A stretch of DNA of 64,000 nt from Ascarosepion bandense (lineage: Eukaryota > Mollusca > Cephalopoda > Sepiida > Sepiidae): positions 4,071,001-4,135,000 of the forward strand of contig JBBBDQ010000350.1 of assembly GCA_037127315.1 (NCBI GenBank), given 5' to 3'. The notes beneath the pieces were generated by a model. It saw only the letters and a list, made by a program, of their open reading frames with translations, did not search any database and was not told where the DNA came from. This document shows positions 1 to 9,292 of this stretch, piece after piece (the stretch's first letter is position 1; every line of letters starts with the position of its first letter). Both the position numbers and the translations under genes were made by a program.

Positions 1-275
1 AACTTGTTTATAGGTGGATGTTCCTGCTGCTCTTATCTGGACTCTGTTTCGTCTTTTTGTAGATCCATCTGGTAGTTGAAGGATGTATGATCTTGGTTCT
101 GCACATTTACTCAGAACCATTGCTGGTTTCCATTTCCCCGTTTGGTTATCCAGCATACGTATATATGATACCTCAGTGTAGAACTTTAGATGTTAATACA
201 CTTCTCTTGAGTACACAAGTACATGTACTTCATCTAAGTACATCAAAAGACAAACTAAAGTATGGTGTTGTTCGC
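1..275 (-). pseudogene. Ty3/gypsy integrase C-terminal tail, inverted fragment
   Basis: Read on the minus strand, the first 150 bases encode the typical end of a gypsy integrase: a WKPAMVL-like stretch, then PRSYILQLPDG and a basic RRNRVQIR segment. About 110 bases (165-275) are an inverted near-copy of 4733-4845, the point where the plus-strand gypsy copy ends, so both fragments belong to one family. The middle of the integrase is deleted and stops are present. The rest of this copy lies beyond the left edge of the window. Confidence 0.6.
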
Positions 276-885
276 AACAAGATAACTGCATCTGTTAACC
301 TGGATAAAGTCTATGACAGTGAACGCTATGTTATTGGGTCATCACATGAATTTAAAACCTTCCAGGCTAATGCTCATTTTCAGTCTGTCAATAACATCAG
401 AGTCTTCACATCTGACAAACTTGAAGTTGGCCTTTCTGCCTGGTACCAATATTTTCTTGTTCAAAATGAGATGCCATATTTGCATAAAAAATATATTTAC
501 TATCATGACAAAGTGAAAAGAAAAGGCAATGATGCTATAAAGAATGTTGTAACCAGATTCACAACCCGTGATGTCGTTAAGCAATGCTTAATGCTTGAGA
601 CAGAATTATATCAGAATTTAAAAAATGTCCTTGGTGGGAATTGCTGTGAAGCCTACTGTGAAAGGAACCATAATGCAACTGGTTGCGAGTCTTGTAAACC
701 CAGAAATAACTGCACTGTTGAAAATTTTGGCATGTTTGTGGATGTTCACTACTCCCAGCTGGGTGCTATCGATATTCCCGACAAAAGTTTTCTTAATGCT
801 TTGATATTAAATGCCTCAGCTGAACGAGAGAGTTTTCTTCAAGAAGCGTACATTGTTCACAAAAACACTTTGAACAGAAACCGAA
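276..885 (+). pseudogene. SPFH/band-7-like gene fragment, copy A (intronless)
   Basis: An open stretch of about 200 codons that is not retroelement protein. It shows a pattern I associate with SPFH/band-7 (prohibitin, stomatin) domains: RFTTRDVVKQ, then LETELYQNL, then QLGAIDIPD, then a charged AERESFLQEA helix start. A Cys-rich insert (CCEAYC, GCESC) lies between the second and third blocks. The upstream part (ERYVIGSSHEFKTF, then VFTSDKLEVGL) is continuous here, whereas copies near 1060 and 5815 have non-coding sequence before VFTSDKL/ IFTSDKL; this suggests copy A came from a spliced RNA. The open frame continues upstream into antisense gypsy sequence, which is chance. SPFH proteins are membrane scaffolds; function of this one is unknown. 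Confidence 0.45.
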
Positions 886-1410
886 CAAATCAACAACAAC
901 AACAACAAAAAACCGCACTGAAAATAACAGCAAAGAAAAGGAAAAAAAAGTCGCCTTTCACAGAATACCCAAACATTGCCAAGGTATTTAATTCAACCCT
1001 TTTTTTAACTCTCCACGTGTGATCATTTTGTGCTCAATTGACCGCTATCTTGAATCTGCTATTACTACAAGTTCAGCGTCTTCATATCTGACAAACTTGA
1101 AGTTGGCCTTTCTGCCTGGTACCAATATTTTCTTGTTCAAAATGAGGTGCCATATTTGCATAAAAAATATATTTACTATCATGACAAAGTGAAAAAAAAA
1201 AGGGTTGAATTAAATACCATGGCAATGTTTGGGTATTCTGTGAAAGACAACTTTTTTTTTTCTTTTGCTTCATTGTTATTTCCTGTGCGGTTTTTTGTTG
1301 TTGTTGGTTTGTTCAGTTTCTGTTCGAAGTGTTTTTGCCTGTTATTGCAAATGATGGAAGTTGATTTTTTTTCGTTTCTGTAAAAGTTATGTAATGTTGT
1401 TTCATTGTTT
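841..1410. repeat. Inverted repeat arms around an SPFH-like exon copy
   Basis: Bases about 864-1012 (plus orientation) recur inverted at about 1196-1340. Each arm carries a CAA-rich tract, an A-rich tract and a short segment reading TTCACAGAATACCC or its complement. The inverted arm recurs twice more, at 5210-5370 and 5893-6090. The arms look like the end sequence of an otherwise unknown fold-back element or of the duplicated SPFH locus. Confidence 0.6.
1060..1195 (+). pseudogene. SPFH-like exon fragment, copy B with intron flank
   Basis: This repeats bases 395-515 (TSDKLEVGL through the YYHDKVK segment) but is preceded by non-coding sequence ending TACAAGTTCAG, a possible splice acceptor shared with the minus-strand copy near 5815. 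It breaks off after the KVK codons into the inverted arm at 1196. Confidence 0.5.
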
Positions 1411-1890
1411 AACACGTGGTCGTTGATGGAGGAGGAAAAACGTTCTCGTGAAACTATTTTTAATAGGTTCATAGAGCAGCTAGAACCAAAAGAAAATTTC
1501 AGAGTCAATCGTTTAAAACTAATGTCATACAAACAGAAACAAGAAGAATCGTTAGATGATTTTGTAAATAGATGTAGACGACTCACACAGAGATGTTCGT
1601 TATCTGAATCTGAACAACAGCACTGGATAATTGAACTTATTATCGCCAGCACTCCAATTCCAGATCTTCAAAAAGAGCCATTAAGAAAAGACGATACTCT
1701 AACACTGGAAGAAACTGTTCATGTTGGCAAAACATACGAAGCTTCTAACTTACACCTAAAACAACTTAGGGTCATGTTGAACAATAACGAGGATAGAAGC
1801 AGCACTATTGTAGCTATAAGAATGTCAACACGTTCTAAGAAATCAAGCAACTGTCTCAATTGTGATAGAAGTTATGAATTTTGCCATTAA
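1405..1890 (+). pseudogene. Gypsy gag (capsid) fragment
   Basis: About 150 codons with the pattern of retrotransposon gag capsids: QLEPKENFRVNRLKL, then YKQKQEESLDDFVNRC, then IIELIIASTPI. The first codons run out of the inverted arm, so the true gag start is missing. The frame ends near the first zinc-knuckle cysteines. Confidence 0.8.
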
Positions 1891-2520
1891 GCCTGCCCAG
1901 CATTTGGATCAAAATGCAACGCATGTGGTAGAGCTCACCACTGGGCGACAGTTTGTTTATCAAACAAGCCAAGACAAAGATCAAGGTCACAAAGCAGAGA
2001 CCATAGAAAATCGAAATCAGAGCATCAACCACAACATCGAAGAAACCAGTCCAAGAAAAGGCAATCCATCCAATCAGATGCAGTATTCAACACCCAAGGA
2101 TTAGAGGAACCACTCGAAGGCATAACATTCAATAGCATCAAAGCATTCTCTATCACTCAGAGAGATGAAGCTTTTGTTTATGTAAACATCAAATTGCCAA
2201 ACAGAAGCGGAGTCCACAGGTTGCAATTGAAAATCGACACAGGAGCCCAAGGAAACACACTACCAGTCTCTACATTTCGTAGAATGTTCCCAGAGAAACT
2301 ATATGCAGATGGTTTCCCAAACAACAAAGAAATCCAAACAAGGAACAAGAAACTGGTAGCATACAACAGCACCCCAATAAAATGTTATGGTAGCATTAAT
2401 ATACCATGTAAATACAACAAATCAGACTGGCATAACAGCACTTTCTACATTGTAGATTTACAAGGGCCAGCAATTCTAGGACTACCCTCACTAGAACAGG
2501 TGAAAATAATTACGCTTCAC
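1860..2520 (+). pseudogene. Gypsy zinc knuckle and protease segment
   Basis: A frame-shifted zinc knuckle (C-x2-C-x4-H-x4-C, near 1905-1960) is followed by a basic linker rich in Arg, Ser and Lys. From about 2190 the retropepsin begins, with catalytic motif DTGAQ at about 2236 and the AILGLP motif near 2470, which is the usual second protease block. The protease would cut the Gag-Pol polyprotein. A stop separates the knuckle from the protease. Confidence 0.8.
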
Positions 2521-2589
2521 TGCACAGTCAAAAAAGATGCACACCAAACTCCTGCAGTAACACCAATCAATGCAACCAAAGACCTGATG

Positions 2590-3464
2590 CAGATGTATCC
2601 AGACCGGTTTGATAAAATAGGCTCCATGCCAGGGTCTGTGAGACTATCGGTCAACAAAAGCATACAGCCCCATATTGATGCACCTAGAAAAACCCCAATT
2701 GCTCTAAAAGACAGCATAAAAATGGAACTTGACAACATGGTCAAAAATAATATTATCAGGAAGGTGACAGAACCAACAGACTGGGTTTCAAACTTAGCAT
2801 ACTCACATAAAAAAGATGAGTCTAAGAATCTGTTTAGACCCAAGACACCTGAACACAGCGCTCAAGACCACACCATGCAACTCCTACAGTAGAAGAGCTA
2901 ACACACCATTTTGCAGGTGCCAAGCTATTTTCTAAACTTGATGCTAAAGCTGGTTATTGGTCTATACACCTGGACAGCAAATCTCAACTACTAACAACAT
3001 TCCAATCTCCTTATGACAGGTACTGTTTTCGGAGATTACCATTTGGATTGAGTGTATCACAAGATATTTTTCAAATGAAGATGGACCAGATACTTGAACA
3101 AGTTGATGGTGCAATAGGAATCGCTGACGATGTTGTTGTCTACAACAAAACAGAAGAAGAACACGACAAGATTCTACACAGGCTCATGCAAGTAGTTGCT
3201 GATAATGGTCTCGTGTTTAATTCAACAAAATGCAAAATAAAGTCAAAAAGCATATCTTTCTTCGGGATGGTCTGTAGTGAAAATGGTGTCAGCCTAGACC
3301 CAGAAAAGCTCAAGGACCTACAAAACATGCCTTACCCAACTTGTAAGAAAGAGCTACAGGAATTCTTAGATCTTATCACATACTTATCACCGTTCATTCC
3401 TAACCTGGCTGACAAGACACGTACACTAAGAGGACTGTTAAAGAAGGATGCACCCTTTCTTTAG
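2590..3464 (+). pseudogene. Gypsy reverse transcriptase, broken
   Basis: The segment starts with the MDNMVKNNIIRKV-type palm entry, passes a frame break at about 2830-2892, then shows LFSKLDAKAGYW (first catalytic Asp), RLPFGLS, and IADDVVVY with the paired catalytic Asp residues near 3127. The Tyr usual before ADD in other retroelements is Ile, as is common in gypsy lineages. An in-frame TAG near 3462 ends the stretch. Confidence 0.85.
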
Positions 3465-3524
3465 GAAGAACACCACAAGGAATGTTGTCAAAAACTCAAA
3501 ACAGTAATCAGCCAAGATTATACA

Positions 3525-4136
3525 TTGACATATTTTAACACAGCTGAAATGCCAGTACTACAAACCGATGCAAGTTTGAAAGGACTTGGAGCTGCATTAA
3601 TGCAAAACAAAAAACCCATCACCTATGCATCAAAGTCTCTAACAGACACTGAGAAGCAGTATGCATGCATAGAAAGAGAACTTCTTGCAATTGTATTTGG
3701 TGTCCAAAGATTTCATACATATCTATATGGGCATAAATTTAAAGTACTCACTGACTATAAGCCACTAATCATGATACTACAGAAGCCACTGACTAGTGCA
3801 CCTCCTAGACTACAACGAATGATAATCAAGTTACAGGGATACCAGATGCAAATAAAGTATATACCAGGACAGGAAATGACTCTAGCTGATACTCTAAGCC
3901 GTCTCTCCAGCACTGAAAACATTAATACGATTGGCCTAGATGTTCGAGTCAACTTGGTGAGATTCAGGAGTGAGTGCCTGAATGAGATAAGAAAGGAAAC
4001 CAAGGCTGATCCAATACTTGATCAACTACAAGAAATCATAACAACAGGATGGCCAGACTCAATTAAGGAGCTACCGCCAGCAATTCGGTCATACTGGCCA
4101 TATAAAGATGAACTGTCAATGATGGTATCATCATGA
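3525..4136 (+). pseudogene. Gypsy RNase H and connector
   Basis: The RNase H core is clear: LQTDASLKGLGAAL (first Asp), ERELLAIVFG (Glu), and LTDYKPL (Asp; usually TDHKPL). The connector continues to ADTLSRL near 3890, the usual RNase H end in gypsy elements, and then to the integrase linker. The frame ends at TGA 4134-4136. Confidence 0.85.
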
Positions 4137-4137
4137 A

Positions 4138-4845
4138 AGGGTCAAGGATTATCATCCCTGAAACCCAACAGAAAATTATCTTGGACCAGCTGCATTACAG
4201 CCATCAAGGTATTGAAAAAACACATCTTCAAACCAGGGATGCTGTATACTGGAAGCGGATTAATGCTGATATTGAGAACATGATCAAGAAATGCTCAATA
4301 TGCCAGGAAAATCTCCCAGCACGACCAAAGGAAATTTTACAGCCACATGACATCCCCAGCAGAGCATGGGAAGTTGTCAGCACTGATTTGTTTCACTGCA
4401 ATGATCAGGAATACCTAATAATTGCTGATTACTACAGCAAATTTCCAATTATACGGAAACTGACTGGCCTGACTACATCTCAGCAATGAAGCAGGTATTC
4501 TCTGAACATGGTATTCCCACTAGAGTTGTTAGTGACAATGGGCCACAATATTCCAGTGAAGCATTCAAAGAATTTGCCAAACAATGGCAATTCGATCACA
4601 TAACGTCATCACCAAAGTTCCCAAAATCAAATGGTTTTATTGAACAACAAATTCAAACAGTCAAAAGAACATTAACTCAGGCAAAGCGAGCAGGAAGAGA
4701 TCCTAGCTTAGCAATGCTATGCCTACGAACAACACCATACTTTAGTTTGTCTTTTGTTGTACTTAGATGAAGTACATGTACTTGTGTACTCAAGAGAAGT
4801 GTATTAACATCTAAAGTTCTACATTGACGTATCATAGATACATTG
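4138..4845 (+). pseudogene. Gypsy integrase, truncated
   Basis: The N-terminal HHCC zinc finger (H-x3-H then CSIC) lies at 4190-4300. The core follows with STDLF (first Asp), VVSDNGPQYSS (second Asp) and SNGFIEQQ (Glu), the DD35E triad. A frame break lies at about 4486. After RTTPY near 4738 the coding sense decays, and the last 110 bases are the segment that is inverted at 165-275. The chromodomain-side tail is missing here but is seen on the minus strand at 1-160. Confidence 0.85.
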
Positions 4846-4880
4846 ATAGATGACTTACTTTTTTCATATTTACTATCATG

Positions 4881-5203
4881 ACGAGGTTGTGTGTTGTGGT
4901 GCATTGGATATCGGCTTGGAATGAGAAATCGAGGAGCCAAGTTCAAATTCCAGCTGAATTCATTGCTTTCACTTACGCGCAAATACCCTTGGGAAAGGTA
5001 TTAATCCATCTCTTTTTCCCTGCAGGTATGGGGTTAAATAGCAGGACAGATTGAGTTCTATAGCCTTGGTTGGCAATCAGTCTACCGCAGAAAGCAATGG
5101 CAACCTACTGTGTGATAATCTTCTGCCCAGTCAGTCATATCTCTTTTGAGACATGATCACCCAAGCATGTATCACATATGGCACTTAACTGACTGACTGA
5201 CTG
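4881..5203 (+). mobile_element. OR-type tRNA-derived SINE
   Basis: Full-length copy of the main SINE of the window. The tRNA-like head has box A (GTGGTGCATTGG, 4893 on) and box B (AGTTCAAATTCC, 4939 on). The body runs through the ATACCCTTGGGAAAGG block and ends in repeated CTGA units. It is inserted in a duplicate of the sequence at 1165-1200: the flanks 4862-4880 and 5204 on rejoin to that target. Confidence 0.85.
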
Positions 5204-6090
5204 ACAAAGTGAAAAAAAAGGGTTGAATTAAATACCTTGGCAATGTTTGGGTATTCTGTGAAAGGCGACTTTTTTTTTCCTTTGCTTCATTGTTATTTCC
5301 AGTGCGGTTTTTTGTTGTTGTTGGTTTGTTCGGTTTTTGTTTGAAGTGTTTTTTGCAAACAATGTGCGCCTCTTGAAGAAAACCCTCTCGTTCAGCTGAG
5401 GCATTTAATATCAAAGCATTAAGAAAACTTTTGTCGGGAATATCGATAGCACCCAGTTGGAAGTAGTGAACATCCACAAACATGCCAAAATTTTCAACAG
5501 TGCAGTTATTTCTGGGTTTACAAGACTCGCAACCAGTTGCATTATGGTCCCTTTCACAGTAGGCTTCACAGCAATTCCCACCAAGGACTTTTTTAAAATT
5601 CTGATATAATTCTGTCTCAAGCATTAAGCGTTGCTTAACGACATCACAGGTCGTGAATCTGGTTACAACATTCTTTATAGCATCATTGCCTTTTCTTTTC
5701 ACTTTGTCATGATAGTAAATATCATATTTTTTATGCAAATATGCCACCTCATTTTGAACAAGAAAATATTGGTACCAGGCAGAAAGGCCAACTTCAAGTT
5801 TGTCAGATGTGAAGATGCTGAACTTGTAGTAATAGCAGATTCAAGATGGCGGTCAATCAAGCACAAGAAGATCATATGTGGAGAGTTAAAAAAAGGGTTG
5901 AATTAAATACTTTGGCAATGTTTGGGTATTCTGTGAAAGACAACTTTTTTTCCTTTGCTTCGCTGTTATTTCCAGTGCGGTTTTTTGTTGTTGTTGTTGT
6001 TCGGTTTCTGTTCAAAGTGTTTTTTGCCTGTTATTGCAAATAATGAAAGTTGATTTTTTTTTTTTCCATTGCTGAAAAAGTTATCTAATG
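5204..6090 (-). pseudogene. SPFH-like gene fragment, copy C, with inverted arms
   Basis: Minus-strand coding at about 5815 down to 5370 matches copy A over the TSDKLEVGL to FLQEAHIV blocks, with the same Cys-rich insert and the QLGAIDIPD motif. Before it on the minus strand lies the same intron-like sequence as in copy B, ending in a possible acceptor. The copy is bracketed by two same-orientation copies of the inverted arm (5210-5370 and 5893-6090). It is a decayed duplicate, not a working gene. Confidence 0.45.
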
Positions 6091-6440
6091 TCGTTTCGTT
6101 ATTTTTACATCCCAAGCTGCCACCATGTAAAGATGTTGATGTGTTAAGGCGTGGTACATTGCAACAGAGACATCGTTATATGATTTGAGATTTATTTGAC
6201 ATATATTTACATAAAGAGGATATACGTATTGTTCTAAGGCATGCTAGGTGTGAAGTGGAATGTTACTTGTCGATTCCTACGCCAAGGGGTTAGATGTAAA
6301 CTGCATGTAGGAAAATAGTTCCATGATATTACTACACTAACGACTCCCTTTCTCATATAAACTTTGTAAAATGTGACAAATGGACATTCTTGTTTGCTAC
6401 TTAAAGAAAACGTTAAAACCTTATATAACTCCTTTTATAT
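6091..6440. other. No feature seen (intron or upstream sequence)
   Basis: Single-copy-looking AT-rich sequence without an open frame or a repeat that I recognise. Confidence 0.5.
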
Positions 6441-6720
6441 TGGATGTGTTGGTGGTTTAATGGTTATTGGCTTTGAAAATGGAATTGGCAAGCGGGGATG
6501 AAATTCCATTCAAAGCTGCTACATTCACTTTGTAGTAATAACCACAAGAAAGGTACTAATCCATTCCCTCTTTCTCCAGGTATGGGTAAAATATCTAGAC
6601 TTTGTAAGAGGTTCTCAGTCTAGAAGGGCAATTTTGAATTCAAAATGGAGAATGCGATGGGAAATCACTCCATTACAAGAACAGTCATGGCCTTTTGCAG
6701 ATATTAAATAAATAGTAGCT
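6440..6720 (+). mobile_element. Old, diverged OR-type SINE
   Basis: The order of blocks matches the SINE family (TTGGTGGTTTAATGG head, CATTCACTT, AGAAAGGTACTAATCCAT, CCAGGTATGGG, GGAGAATGCGATGG) with heavy divergence. Confidence 0.55.
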
Positions 6721-6826
6721 GTGGAGAGGCATTATCTATAATCTGAAATGCCTTAAAAAAAAAAGTCCTCACACTTGTAGTATTCTTGTCTTAATTTAAA
6801 CTCCCTCTTACATTTTTTTTTTCCAG

Positions 6827-6951
6827 AGGTGCTACTGGAACCTATTTTACACCGATTCCCAGGAGTGGGTGAAGCACAAGTCAGACAGCTCCTGAATGGT
6901 CCGGAATCTTTTACCCCTGACGGGAAGTACATTGTTGGAGAAACCCCAGAG
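6827..6951 (+). CDS. PDPR: PDPR exon (visible exon 1)
   Basis: Acceptor TTCCAG at 6821-6826 follows a T-run; donor GTGAGG at 6952. Two bases finish a split codon, then 41 codons follow, including NGPESFTPDGKYIVGE, the conserved block before the last strand of the FAD-binding fold. The exon ends on a codon boundary. The 5' neighbour exon is not in the window. Confidence 0.9.
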
Positions 6952-9245
6952 GTGAGGTGACACTTTAACCCTTGAACTATGACATGCTAGGTGTCTTCTA
7001 AAGATTTCTTGTCATCTCTTAATATCACAGTGACAGTTGATTGTTGCATCAATCAGTCAGTCATAATAATAATAATCTTCCTCCTCTATCAATAACACTT
7101 GCAATAATTCCTGATTAATATAGCAACACAATTTCTCACACATCCTTTGGAGATAGATAAATTCTTTTCCCTCTTAACTCAATACAATGACCAGAGTTTC
7201 TCAGAAATCTTGTCTCCAGTCCACCTTTAAATTGTTCAACTTTTGTTAGTGTTTTTACAAAGCCGTAAAATTAGGCTCCTTTGAGAGACGGACCACCCAA
7301 AACTTATCTGGATGCTGGAACACAAGTGGATGGAAAGGGATGCCAAATCCCCAATCCAGTGTTCACATAATGAATCGGACTGTGAATGAAGAGGCAGTCA
7401 GTAAAATGGTCCGGCAGTCAGTGTGTAGGTGTTTGTTTTCCATGGCCAGAACTTAGAAATCAGTTTTAAAAAAATGTTTGCTTTCTCGTAGCAAAAGGAA
7501 GGCATTGCCAGCTGAGTGATAAATTGTTTTTTGTTTTTTTTTCTACTTCCCTAAAGTATTTGACACAATTGTTTTGTTGACAGCAATCACTAGCTGAGAT
7601 GAATCTGTGGAACATTGCAAGTGCTGGTTTTTCTTCACATGCAGGCAACCCTGGAGATTATCACAGCCTTGAATCCCCCTGACCACCAATATGTAGGCTC
7701 ATCCCTTGTTCCCTGTTTAGGATGTGGTTTCTGGCTTTCTCTTTTCCAATCTTTTCATTCTTTCCTTTTTTTTTTTTTTCTTCACTTGGAGTAGACTAAA
7801 CTATCGCCCGGTTCACACTTCACCCACATCTATTGAACCGGTGAAGAGGCTCACCCCTTGTTCCCTGTTTAGGATGTGGTTTCTGGCTTTCTCTTTTCCA
7901 ATCTTTTCACTCTTACGTCGCCCCCTGTGCATCAGTGGCGTTACCGCCTTGCTCGGGGTGATATGATTAAAAAAAAAAAAAAAAGCAGTGACATGCAGAA
8001 TTGCATTACTATAATAATCACAATTTCTTCTTTCCTAACTTTTAATAGACAACAAAAAGTTTGAATGTTAAAAATTCAGGAAACAAATTCTATGCCAGAA
8101 ACTGAGAGATCTTCAGACGTCATCCAATTTTTATTCCTTAACACCACAGCTCTACGAAAAGGAAGAAATGATTAAATCCAAGTAAAGAAATGATAGAGTA
8201 GCTGTAAAAGCAGTGGGCAGTGATAAGAACTGTGGAAACCTTGCCTGTGTATATCAGGATGAGCATTATGATGTAGTGGATGTTTGCTTAGAATGAGAAA
8301 TTGGAGAGCCAAGTTTGAATTCCATCATCCTCATCACCATTTCACGCTCGTTTCCATGCTAGCATAGGTCAGACAGGGTTTTCTTGATGGCTCTTTTCCA
8401 GGCCGCCCAATTTTGTATAAGGCCTGACTGTAATTTCAACTTCCTTTGTCTTTGATAAGCTGGGTCCACATTTTACTTGGTCTACCACTTCTCTACTTAT
8501 ATATATATATATATATATATATACTACCGCCCATAATTATTAGGCCACCCCAGTGTTTTAAAAAAAGACGTATTTCATACTATTTTTGTACTATTTATTG
8601 CCAAGTGAATAATTGTAAATGAAAATAGAATGGTTCTTGTGTTAATGCTGCACAATAACATGTGCATCAAATGAATTTATAAATATTTAATAATTGCCTA
8701 TATTGCAGTTTCATCAATGAAAGAATGAAGAAAATTTAGGGTGATTAGAATGAATTCATCTTTGCTTCCGTGTCTTGTAAAATTTTGCAAAGTAATAAGG
8801 ACAAAAGAACCATTCTATTTTCATTTAGAATTATCCACTTGGCAATAAATACTAAAAATAGTATGAAATACATTCAGTTACTCAGTTAAGTGCCATATGT
8901 GATACATGCTTGGGTGATCATGTCTCGAAAGAGATATGACTGACTGGGCAGAAGATTATCACGCAGTAGGTTGCCATTGCTTTCTGCGGTAGACTGGTTG
9001 CTGACCAGGGCTATAGAACCCAGTCTGTCCTGCTATTTAACCCATAACTGGAAGGAATAGACAGATTAATACCTTTCCCAAAGGGTATTTGTGTGTAAGT
9101 GAATACAATGGATTCAACTGGAATTCGAACTCGGCTCCCCGGTTTCTCGTTCCGAGCTGATATCCACTGTACCACAAGGCACGAAATACATTATTTCTTT
9201 TAAAAAACTGGGGTGACCTAATAATTATGGCCGATTGTGTGTGTG

Positions 9246-9292
<47 letters not shown>

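Larger units (their letters stand above)
1405..4845 (+). mobile_element. Ty3/gypsy LTR retrotransposon, degenerate, no LTRs seen
   Basis: Gag, zinc knuckle, protease, reverse transcriptase, RNase H and integrase segments follow in the usual gypsy order over 3.4 kb. The reading frame is broken repeatedly (near 1888, 2104, 2830-2892, 3462, 4135 and 4488) and the integrase is cut short. I see no direct long terminal repeats on either side; the flanks are instead SPFH-like fragments and an inverted integrase tail. The copy cannot be active. It lies upstream of the first visible PDPR exon, most likely within an intron of that gene. Confidence 0.9.

Noticed and set aside
87..1022. A single 311-codon gene from the ATG at 87
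   Set aside because: The first 60 codons are antisense to a gypsy integrase tail and the last 50 lie in the A-rich inverted arm; only the middle resembles a real protein domain.
1405..4845. Intact, possibly active gypsy element
   Set aside because: At least six frame breaks, no LTRs and a truncated integrase.
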